A stretch of 64,000 nucleotides of DNA. It comes from Pratylenchus scribneri. Taxonomy: Eukaryota; Nematoda; Chromadorea; Rhabditida; Pratylenchidae. Numbering within the stretch: the stretch's first letter is position 1; every line of letters begins with the position of its first letter. Location of the stretch: contig JAQSEB010000003.1 of the NCBI GenBank assembly GCA_030063045.1, forward strand, positions 186,001 through 250,000, in the 5' to 3' direction. The position numbers and the translations under genes were made by a program. The notes under the pieces are model-generated. The model saw only the letters and a list, made by a program, of their open reading frames with translations. It was not told the origin of the DNA and did not search any database. Positions 34,903 to 46,900 of the stretch are shown one piece after another.

Positions 34903-37900
34903 ATGTCCGAATCATCCGGAAACTACCGAAAGCTTGGAAGGTTTTTTTTACATTTGGTTTACATTAATCAATCAATAATTTTATAACAGAAATGGTTCAG
35001 GGCATCATGGGCTGCGGAGTTTTTCCAATTTTTTGCTCCTCTTTTTGGCCGTTTTCGTTTTCTCCCTTCTCTACCTCTATTTCAGCACAAGCAGTTACTT
35101 TAATAAATTTTTTTCCTTAATTTAAATTGCAAAATTTCAGGCGAATTGCAATCATTTCGATCGGATTATGAGGATTTAAACACCAAACATTTGAACTTGA
35201 AGAATGAATTACTTGGTATTGATTAGAAAATTTTAATAATAATGTTAAATTTTTACATTTAAAGATGCAAATTTGAAGTTAGAACAAACAAAAAAGGATG
35301 CCGAAGAGTCAAATGGCAAACAAGAAGGTCAGAATCAGATTTATTAGTTAAATTCAATCAATATAATATTAGAATTACCCGAAATAGGGCAATCAAGTAC
35401 CGCAAATTTGATCCTGGTCCCTATTCTTACGGCCATAGCTCAAAAAGTAAAAGTAACCAATCTGGGAAGCGATATACGGTTCGAAGAAAGCCCCAAACAT
35501 CTACGACTAATTTTTTGAAAACTAACTAGAATCTATTACATTCAAAGGAACATAATTTATTAAGTAAGGTTCGAAATCATAAAATTTAAAAAGTCCAAAT
35601 TGTAAAAGAAACTGAACTTTCTATGATATATTGCTCTGTGCTCTCCCTGATAGGCTTACTTTTTGAGCCATGACCAAAAGAATGACATAGATATCCACCC
35701 AATCGTTCCCGGCCGAAAATAACCAATAAACTTAAATCAGATTCCTTCAATTTCTATAGTCCATTTATAAAGTAATTTTCCTTCACAATTTAAGCATGCC
35801 AACGCGAATTGACCGATTCAAAGAACAAATTGACCGAATTGCAAGCACATAAAAGTGATTGTGATGGGACGGTCAGTGGACTCAATGACAAATTGGAATT
35901 GGCCAAAAAACGAATGGTTCGATTTTTGAGATTATAAAATTTGATTTATTTTTGATTTTAGGAAGAAAAGACTTCGCTCATTAAAGAGAATGAAGTGGCA
36001 ATGGCCGAATTGAAGAAGAACATTGAACAGTGAGGGGAAAATTTAGTTTAAATTTTAATTTTAACCTAAAATTTAGGTTCAAAAATGAGTTGGAATTAGC
36101 CAAGCAATCGACAGCGGCTACCCCTAAAATTGGCGGAAATTTGGTCGCCGAAAATCCAACAATGGCACCTTTGGAAGTGCCAAAGGCGACCACCCCGAAA
36201 ATTGATGGCCAACAAAAAGGTTTATTCTATCTTGGAATTATTTAATTTAAAAATATTTTGATGAGAGATTTTGACCGTATGAATTGTTTAATTAGGGTTA
36301 TTATCGATATTTAAATATACCAAAAAATCTGATAAAAAATGGTAGATAAGTAACAAATTATCCGTAATAAAAAAATTTTCCTTTATAAGAGCCATCCTTT
36401 TAGCGTCAATTGAGAGTAAAGCGCGGGGACCCGAACCCAGTGCCTATCCTCCTGTCTCTCAGAGTTGAAAGTTGTGAATGGAAAGATGGGGAGGAAAACG
36501 GACTGTCGTATTCGTATCCCACGGGATATTGCGGGGAAAGTGGGGAAAAGCTGGTTGATTGGAGATCTCCTTCTGGCTGCCGAACTGACTGATTAACGAG
36601 AGAATGGCTAAGTTTATATTGGCCGGATAAGGGGCGGAGATGGGATGGATCTGGGAAGACTAGTGGAGACTGGAGAGTCCGAATAGACTATAGCCTAAAT
36701 TATGGGAAGGCCACAACCATGGAGAGGGTCTCTTCCTTACACCTCCCATCCCTCAATAGACCGTCCCTGGTCGTCCTGAAACCAAATGGTCACTATATGA
36801 ATATTCGAATTCACGAATTTTTTTTTATGATCAAGTGACAATCTTAATTTATGGATATGTAAACTTTAAGAAATCCCTCAGGATATCATTTTATAAGTTG
36901 GAACTTCTTCCATTTATAATATTATCATACATAATATATTTTTGAATCCCTCAGGATATGTTAATAAGAGTTTATTGTGCAAATATTTTTTAAAGCACTT
37001 CTGAATTTTACATTAAATTTAATTAGCAAGTTAATAATAGTGAAGAAAAAAACAAATAAATTAATTACAGTACAAATTTAAAACAATTGAGAAGGTATTA
37101 TATAAATAAATCCCGCAGGATATTAAGAGAATTGAATAGATGAAGGAGAAAATGAATTATTCAAAATAATAAATGAATAGCGTTGGAAATAAATAGTAAA
37201 TAAATATATGAAAATGCATAAAAATCCCTCAGGATATTTTTAAAATTTACATAAAGATGAAAAAGAAAACCAATTTGTTTCCGTCTTCCATCAGCTTGTT
37301 GGGTTCTTGGATTGCCTACATATTTCAGCCAACAACCATCCTAAGTTCTCACTGGTTTCGTCCTTTCATTTCAATTTTACGTGACAATCCATCGCTGATG
37401 GGGAAATATGTTCCACAATTTTCAAATGTCCATGATTGTGAGCTCTTGGAGGCATTGAAGAAATTGAGCTGTATTTGGGCCATTCCAAATGAAATCCATA
37501 AAATTATTTCCGAATACTTTGCTTTTTCTGAAAGGAGAGTATTAACTTGCAATCAAACCATTTTCAAGCTAATAAGTAATGCCCACTTTTTGTCAAATAA
37601 ACCATGAAAAATCCTTGAAGTCGACAAAAAATTCGTCACACTGCATCCCAGCACTCATATATTCGATATCTCTGGACTGCCATCGATTTTATGTTGAATG
37701 ATTTTAAAAGTATTCATTCTAAGTGTCCGTTGATCATCATTCTTCTTCACTGAATGTGGATTTGCCTCAATCCATTTGTATTTGTCTCTTTTCCAATCGC
37801 CTTAATTCATGTAAATCTTCACTCCACAAATTATTCAAAGGATTTTTCTTGTCCAATTAATAAAAAAAAGATGTTTCATGCCCTTATCTCGTGTTTTCCC

Positions 37901-40900
37901 TGGTCCAATGCATTCGTTTGCATCTCCTTTTCAAAATTTGTCATCCAAAATCTTGTTTGAACCCCGCAGGGTTATAATTCGTTCAAAAATTATATATAAG
38001 TTTTTCAATCATTTGAACTGATAAAATGCTTTGTTCAACCTTACCATATCGCTTAATTTCTTTTTTGAGCTCCTCAGAGCTGATCACAATTCCTATTTTT
38101 TATCTTTTTTTTTTAAGCCGCTTCAGGTCAAATGGTGTTCAGTTTCAATGAAATTATTTGAATTTCACGAAAAAAATGAAGATAACCAAATATTTATAAG
38201 AAAGACAATAAAGATTGAATTTGAATGAACCTCGCAAGATATGAGTATGCGCAAAAGGCATTAAAAACATTATGATTGCGCTCTGCATTTTTCCACTCAC
38301 TTTTTTATGGGATTCAAGAAAAGGACATAGAGCCCATTCTGTGAGTCATTTTAGCCTTCTGCCTAATTACCTTTAAAATTTTTGAGTTGACCCTTTTTGA
38401 AGGGTTCATTCAACAAAAATATGATAAACTTTTGTTTCATTAATGATCCCCCCAGAGATAATTAAATAAATTATATTTTTTACTTGAATTCTGTTAAAGC
38501 ATTGCTTCCTTTATTCAAATTTATTCCTTTGTCTTCATCTTCTTTAGCAATTGGGTAATCATATATGTAGTCAGTTCATAGCCCAATCATTTTTTAATTT
38601 TTATCTTATTTGAGCTCCGCGGAGCATTCACAATTAATTACTAAATAATTAGTCCATAAATTGCATGAACTCAAAAAAAATTAAAATTTAATTCCCACTT
38701 TCTCTAATTGGAGTTTCATCCTTCATAATCTCTCTTCAAAATTTTTGAGTTTATCCACAAGTTCCTCATTCTCTTGATGCAAATGATCATTCTCTTGCAT
38801 TAAATCTTCAATTTTCATTTCACATTGTCTGGCAAAATGCCCAGGCATCTGGCAATATTCGCAATAATTTGCTGAATTCATCACACTTTGTGAATTGGAG
38901 GCAAACAAATTTTGGTTATTATTTTCTGAACCCCTCAGGGTTTGTGGAATATTTGTTGGTGTACAATTTTGGTGATTTGATCGCCAAGGACCCCCAGAAA
39001 TTTTTGAAGTGAATGCATTTACATTTTTGATTGGATTGTTGTTTGATTTACCTCCCAACATCATTTCGGCTTCTTGGGCTTGCATGCAGAGTTCCTCGAA
39101 ATTTTTCCTTCCAGCTAGTCCAGCCATTCGCAAAATTAAGCTGATGTCCGGTTTCAGCTTCTCGAGAAGTGTCCTGCACAAAATTTCTTCCTTGGTTTCA
39201 GCTGTGTAATTGACAGATGTCACTTCAACTAAAGGGATTAAGCGGTCTAGAAAGGTTTTTACCATTTCACCATCCTTTTGCTTGCATGCCGCCAATGCCT
39301 GATAGGTCAATTCACGCCTTTGAGGTGAATCCATGGCATTTCGCATGTTCTTCAAAGCCTTGGCCAGTGTATCTCTTTCATCATCATTCAAATTATCGAA
39401 GAGACGCCGCGGTACTCCATCCAGGAAAAGTTTGAGACTGCTCAACTTCTTAGCTTCGGACCATCCAACTCCATAAAATTCCAAATAGTCAACGAATTTC
39501 TTCGACCATTTATCAAATTCAATCACTGAGTCGCTGTTAAAATTAGACAAAATAGCTTGATTGGTCTCCGCAGAGAGAATTTTGTTTTGAATTGCATCAA
39601 CTTGCTCGAACCCCACAGGGTTGAAATTGAAATGTTCCATTTCCAAATAAATCAGGATAATGTAGAAGGAGAATTAAATTTGATTGTTGCTTGGGATTTG
39701 GGATTTTTGTTCGCTTGTTTGCTTTAGTGGATTGATAGCTCTGAAATTTGAAAATGTTTTAATTTGGAAGCCAGTTAATTGAGCAGTTTGGAATTAGAAA
39801 CAAAAATGAAATGAGAGTAAAAGAATGGATAAGCGCCGAATGCACTTAAGGATGTTGCTCCAAATCTTAGGATGTAAAGTCTGGGAGAATGATCCCATTC
39901 TGAATGAAACAAAGAATTTATGAGCGGAAAGTGTTCGTTCTATTTTCACATCTTGTCTCTTGGCCAGATCGCCATTTTTCTCGGAAACTTGTTTGTGCTC
40001 CTCAGAGCATTGAGCATTATAGCCCATTAATGGATCGGAAGTAAAGCTTTCTCACGATAAAAATCGCCATTTTCTTTTATGCCCATTAGCTTGACTGTTC
40101 CGCAAAAGAATTTTATTTTTCAACCCTGGGAAAGTGGATGAGCAATTGGCTCCTTGGGGCAAAAATGGACTTTGTTCAACAGCACTAATCCTTTCTTATG
40201 ATGGCGAAAGAAGGGACAAAGGGCGGACAAATGAAATAATGAGAATTGCTTTTACATTTGGCAACAAAATGGCCCGCGGGTCCTAATTAGCATTTATTAA
40301 TGCTGAACTTTTGAATGTTTAGGCTGGGAATGATTTTTGGAGCATTAGCCTTTACTCGCCAAACAGCATAAACTTATAGTAATGAGCAGATTAGAGAAAC
40401 AAAACTGGATGAAACGGGTCTTAAATGAAAGTTACCCAAATAAACACCAAATAATGAAAATTAATCGCACAAATATAAAATGAATAAACTTAGTTTATCC
40501 CCGCGGGGATCGGATCATTTCTCACAAAATAAAAGATTCAATTAAACAAGTTGATTTAAGTCTTTCTTGAGCACTTGAGTGCTGGAAATTCATATTCAAT
40601 ATCATTAATAAACACGCAATAATAAAAGGGCAATAGGAAATTCGCTAACAAAATTTATTTCCCCAAAATTGACTCATTCAGACTTCAGAACATTATTTTC
40701 ATAAGCTTATTTCAATTTAATTATTTTAGTAAAACGTATTTGTACCCCGCAGGGTGGCCCAAAATCAATTTTTAAATTAATTTTTACTTGCTCCTACAAT
40801 AAATAATAGATTGACAAAATAAATGCCCCACATAATTTTAAATTTTGTTCATCCTTGCTTAATCATAACTGTTTAATATGGGCCAAAATTGCAAGGGAAA

Positions 40901-43900
40901 ATGGGCAAAGGAGCCTTCCATGCGCTCTTATATCAATTTAATGAATGCGCTATGGGACCCGGGAATTAGGTAAAAGAAGTGCGCACACTATTTGCTTGCA
41001 AGCTTGAGTCAGTCAGCCCAAAACATCCCACCTTTTTGATCCTGGCACGTGATGTTTGTCATTGCCGCTGGATGTCCTCAATCCTCGCCTCCATCAAAAC
41101 ATATGTCCGGTTGAAAAACCATTCTTAGGCATAGTCGAGGAACCATTCGGTGCTACCAGTAAAGCGCGGGGACCCGAACCCAGTGCCTATCCTCCTGTCT
41201 CTCAGAGTTGAAAGTTGTGAATGGAAAGATGGGGAGGAAAACGGACTGTCGTATTCGTATCCCACGGGATATTGCGGGGAAAGTGGGGAAAAGCTGGTTG
41301 ATTGGAGATCTCCTTCTGGCTGCCGAACTGACTGATTAACGAGAGAATGGCTAAGTTTATATTGGCCGGATAAGGGGCGGAGATGGGATGGATCTGGGAA
41401 GACTAGTGGAGACTGGAGAGTCCGAATAGACTATAGCCTAAATTATGGGAAGGCCACAACCATGGAGAGGGTCTCTTCCTTACACCTCCCATCCCTCAAT
41501 AGACCGTCCCTGGTCGTCCTGAAACCAAATGGTCACTATATGAATATTCGAATTCACGAATTTTTTTTTATGATCAAGTGACAATCTTAATTTATGGATA
41601 TGTAAACTTTAAGAAATCCCTCAGGATATCATTTTATAAGTTGGAACTTCTTCCATTTATAATATTATCATACATAATATATTTTTGAATCCCTCAGGAT
41701 ATGTTAATAAGAGTTTATTGTGCAAATATTTTTTAAAGCACTTCTGAATTTTACATTAAATTTAATTAGCAAGTTAATAATAGTGAAGAAAAAAACAAAT
41801 AAATTAATTACAGTACAAATTTAAAACAATTGAGAAGGTATTATATAAATAAATCCCGCAGGATATTAAGAGAATTGAATAGATGAAGGAGAAAATGAAT
41901 TATTCAAAATAATAAATGAATAGCGTTGGAAATAAATAGTAAATAAATATATGAAAATGCATAAAAATCCCTCAGGATATTTTTAAAATTTACATAAAGA
42001 TGAAAAAGAAAACCAATTTGTTTCCGTCTTCCATCAGCTTGTTGGGTTCTTGGATTGCCTACATATTTCAGCCAACAACCATCCTAAGTTCTCACTGGTT
42101 TCGTCCTTTCATTTCAATTTTACGTGACAATCCATCGCTGATGGGGAAATATGTTCCACAATTTTCAAATGTCCATGATTGTGAGCTCTTGGAGGCATTG
42201 AAGAAATTGAGCTGTATTTGGGCCATTCCAAATGAAATCCATAAAATTATTTCCGAATACTTTGCTTTTTCTGAAAGGAGAGTATTAACTTGCAATCAAA
42301 CCATTTTCAAGCTAATAAGTAATGCCCACTTTTTGTCAAATAAACCATGAAAAATCCTTGAAGTCGACAAAAAATTCGTCACACTGCATCCCAGCACTCA
42401 TATATTCGATATCTCTGGACTGCCATCGATTTTATGTTGAATGATTTTAAAAGTATTCATTCTAAGTGTCCGTTGATCATCATTCTTCTTCACTGAATGT
42501 GGATTTGCCTCAATCCATTTGTATTTGTCTCTTTTCCAATCGCCTTAATTCATGTAAATCTTCACTCCACAAATTATTCAAAGGATTTTTCTTGTCCAAT
42601 TAATAAAAAAAAAGATGTTTCATGCCCTTATCTCGTGTTTTCCCTGGTCCAATGCATTCGTTTGCATCTCCTTTTCAAAATTTGTCATCCAAAATCTTGT
42701 TTGAACCCCGCAGGGTTATAATTCGTTCAAAAATTATATATAAGTTTTTCAATCATTTGAACTGATAAAATGCTTTGTTCAACCTTACCATATCGCTTAA
42801 TTTCTTTTTTGAGCTCCTCAGAGCTGATCACAATTCCTATTTTTTATCTTTTTTTTTTAAGCCGCTTCAGGTCAAATGGTGTTCAGTTTCAATGAAATTA
42901 TTTGAATTTCACGAAAAAAATGAAGATAACCAAATATTTATAAGAAAGACAATAAAGATTGAATTTGAATGAACCTCGCAAGATATGAGTATGCGCAAAA
43001 GGCATTAAAAACATTATGATTGCGCTCTGCATTTTTCCACTCACTTTTTTATGGGATTCAAGAAAAGGACATAGAGCCCATTCTGTGAGTCATTTTAGCC
43101 TTCTGCCTAATTACCTTTAAAATTTTTGAGTTGACCCTTTTTGAAGGGTTCATTCAACAAAAATATGATAAACTTTTGTTTCATTAATGATCCCCCCAGA
43201 GATAATTAAATAAATTATATTTTTTACTTGAATTCTGTTAAAGCATTGCTTCCTTTATTCAAATTTATTCCTTTGTCTTCATCTTCTTTAGCAATTGGGT
43301 AATCATATATGTAGTCAGTTCATAGCCCAATCATTTTTTAATTTTTATCTTATTTGAGCTCCGCGGAGCATTCACAATTAATTACTAAATAATTAGTCCA
43401 TAAATTGCATGAACTCAAAAAAAATTAAAATTTAATTCCCACTTTCTCTAATTGGAGTTTCATCCTTCATAATCTCTCTTCAAAATTTTTGAGTTTATCC
43501 ACAAGTTCCTCATTCTCTTGATGCAAATGATCATTCTCTTGCATTAAATCTTCAATTTTCATTTCACATTGTCTGGCAAAATGCCCAGGCATCTGGCAAT
43601 ATTCGCAATAATTTGCTGAATTCATCACACTTTGTGAATTGGAGGCAAACAAATTTTGGTTATTATTTTCTGAACCCCTCAGGGTTTGTGGAATATTTGT
43701 TGGTGTACAATTTTGGTGATTTGATCGCCAAGGACCCCCAGAAATTTTTGAAGTGAATGCATTTACATTTTTGATTGGATTGTTGTTTGATTTACCTCCC
43801 AACATCATTTCGGCTTCTTGGGCTTGCATGCAGAGTTCCTCGAAATTTTTCCTTCCAGCTAGTCCAGCCATTCGCAAAATTAAGCTGATGTCCGGTTTCA

Positions 43901-46900
43901 GCTTCTCGAGAAGTGTCCTGCACAAAATTTCTTCCTTGGTTTCAGCTGTGTAATTGACAGATGTCACTTCAACTAAAGGGATTAAGCGGTCTAGAAAGGT
44001 TTTTACCATTTCACCATCCTTTTGCTTGCATGCCGCCAATGCCTGATAGGTCAATTCACGCCTTTGAGGTGAATCCATGGCATTTCGCATGTTCTTCAAA
44101 GCCTTGGCCAGTGTATCTCTTTCATCATCATTCAAATTATCGAAGAGACGCCGCGGTACTCCATCCAGGAAAAGTTTGAGACTGCTCAACTTCTTAGCTT
44201 CGGACCATCCAACTCCATAAAATTCCAAATAGTCAACGAATTTCTTCGACCATTTATCAAATTCAATCACTGAGTCGCTGTTAAAATTAGACAAAATAGC
44301 TTGATTGGTCTCCGCAGAGAGAATTTTGTTTTGAATTGCATCAACTTGCTCGAACCCCACAGGGTTGAAATTGAAATGTTCCATTTCCAAATAAATCAGG
44401 ATAATGTAGAAGGAGAATTAAATTTGATTGTTGCTTGGGATTTGGGATTTTTGTTCGCTTGTTTGCTTTAGTGGATTGATAGCTCTGAAATTTGAAAATG
44501 TTTTAATTTGGAAGCCAGTTAATTGAGCAGTTTGGAATTAGAAACAAAAATGAAATGAGAGTAAAAGAATGGATAAGCGCCGAATGCACTTAAGGATGTT
44601 GCTCCAAATCTTAGGATGTAAAGTCTGGGAGAATGATCCCATTCTGAATGAAACAAAGAATTTATGAGCGGAAAGTGTTCGTTCTATTTTCACATCTTGT
44701 CTCTTGGCCAGATCGCCATTTTTCTCGGAAACTTGTTTGTGCTCCTCAGAGCATTGAGCATTATAGCCCATTAATGGATCGGAAGTAAAGCTTTCTCACG
44801 ATAAAAATCGCCATTTTCTTTTATGCCCATTAGCTTGACTGTTCCGCAAAAGAATTTTATTTTTCAACCCTGGGAAAGTGGATGAGCAATTGGCTCCTTG
44901 GGGCAAAAATGGACTTTGTTCAACAGCACTAATCCTTTCTTATGATGGCGAAAGAAGGGACAAAGGGCGGACAAATGAAATAATGAGAATTGCTTTTACA
45001 TTTGGCAACAAAATGGCCCGCGGGTCCTAATTAGCATTTATTAATGCTGAACTTTTGAATGTTTAGGCTGGGAATGATTTTTGGAGCATTAGCCTTTACT
45101 CGCCAAACAGCATAAACTTATAGTAATGAGCAGATTAGAGAAACAAAACTGGATGAAACGGGTCTTAAATGAAAGTTACCCAAATAAACACCAAATAATG
45201 AAAATTAATCGCACAAATATAAAATGAATAAACTTAGTTTATCCCCGCGGGGATCGGATCATTTCTCACAAAATAAAAGATTCAATTAAACAAGTTGATT
45301 TAAGTCTTTCTTGAGCACTTGAGTGCTGGAAATTCATATTCAATATCATTAATAAACACGCAATAATAAAAGGGCAATAGGAAATTCGCTAACAAAATTT
45401 ATTTCCCCAAAATTGACTCATTCAGACTTCAGAACATTATTTTCATAAGCTTATTTCAATTTAATTATTTTAGTAAAACGTATTTGTACCCCGCAGGGTG
45501 GCCCAAAATCAATTTTTAAATTAATTTTTACTTGCTCCTACAATAAATAATAGATTGACAAAATAAATGCCCCACATAATTTTAAATTTTGTTCATCCTT
45601 GCTTAATCATAACTGTTTAATATGGGCCAAAATTGCAAGGGAAAATGGGCAAAGGAGCCTTCCATGCGCTCTTATATCAATTTAATGAATGCGCTATGGG
45701 ACCCGGGAATTAGGTAAAAGAAGTGCGCACACTATTTGCTTGCAAGCTTGAGTCAGTCAGCCCAAAACATCCCACCTTTTTGATCCTGGCACGTGATGTT
45801 TGTCATTGCCGCTGGATGTCCTCAATCCTCGCCTCCATCAAAACATATGTCCGGTTGAAAAACCATTCTTAGGCATAGTCGAGGAACCATTCGGTGCTAC
45901 CAGTAAAGCGCGGGGACCCGAACCCAGTGCCTATCCTCCTGTCTCTCAGAGTTGAAAGTTGTGAATGGAAAGATGGGGAGGAAAACGGACTGTCGTATTC
46001 GTATCCCACGGGATATTGCGGGGAAAGTGGGGAAAAGCTGGTTGATTGGAGATCTCCTTCTGGCTGCCGAACTGACTGATTAACGAGAGAATGGCTAAGT
46101 TTATATTGGCCGGATAAGGGGCGGAGATGGGATGGATCTGGGAAGACTAGTGGAGACTGGAGAGTCCGAATAGACTATAGCCTAAATTATGGGAAGGCCA
46201 CAACCATGGAGAGGGTCTCTTCCTTACATGAGATTGAGAGCTGCTTCACCTTTAAAAACCAGCCTATTGCCTATCTCTCACAATCCCAAATGACCATAGA
46301 GTTGGGGACTTGGTATAACCTATAAAATAATAACTTTCACAGCTTTTAATCGATATATTGCCCTCTTCTTAATTCAATAATCTTGGCCAAAACCTTCTCT
46401 CTAGGGCCCACTAGAAGGTAGCAGCTCTTATTTGGTCGCTTTAACCCTTACCTTATTTAAAAAGCCGCCAATGATCTGTGATTTCTCATAGATTACTTCA
46501 GAGGTTGCTCCGAATCCGAATTAAATAAATAACAAAAATCTTACACAAATTAACAATTATTCTATTCTACAAATTGCGCAGATTCAGCCCATGAACAAGT
46601 GGACGACCAACTGAAAAAAGACAACAAAGAAGACGGAGCACACGAAAAACAAAGTGCCGCGGATTTCATTGCACTAAAACGCTCACCCGGCGGTCGGGTC
46701 CAACTGGAAGAGGAGGCCGCCCAACGCGACAAACTCTCAAATCACAAAGAATTGTTGAAGGTTTACTATCTTTTACCGGCCAAATAGTTTTTTTTTACCG
46801 GCAAAACAGTTTTTTGACTTTTAATAAATCAATAACCGGTATGAAACCCTATAAATCATATCCAGTTTGTAGATCTCATCGAGACGCATCGATATCGATT

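Larger units (their letters stand above)
36411..46233 (-). mobile_element. Tandem LTR retrotransposon (LTR-int-LTR-int-LTR), gag-only
   Basis: Three 326-bp LTRs at 36416-36741, 41159-41484 and 45903-46228 bound two internal regions of about 4.4 kb. The whole array is flanked by a 5-bp target duplication TGAGA (36411-36415 and 46229-46233), so it behaves as one insertion that later became tandem, or that integrated as a tandem. Sense is the minus strand: LTRs start TGTAAGGAAG and end GCGCTTTAC. The only substantial sense ORF is gag; no protease, reverse transcriptase, RNase H or integrase ORF is visible. Internal copies differ by one A in a poly-A run (near 37862 versus 42605). This matches the class called TR-GAG: non-autonomous elements with terminal repeats and Gag only. 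It lies antisense in an intron of the Golgi-type gene. Confidence 0.93.

Noticed and set aside
35370..35520. Extra exon (ELPEIGQSSTANLILVP) in the Golgi-type gene
   Set aside because: The flanking exons join in phase without it, and the surrounding sequence carries inverted-repeat features; not supported.
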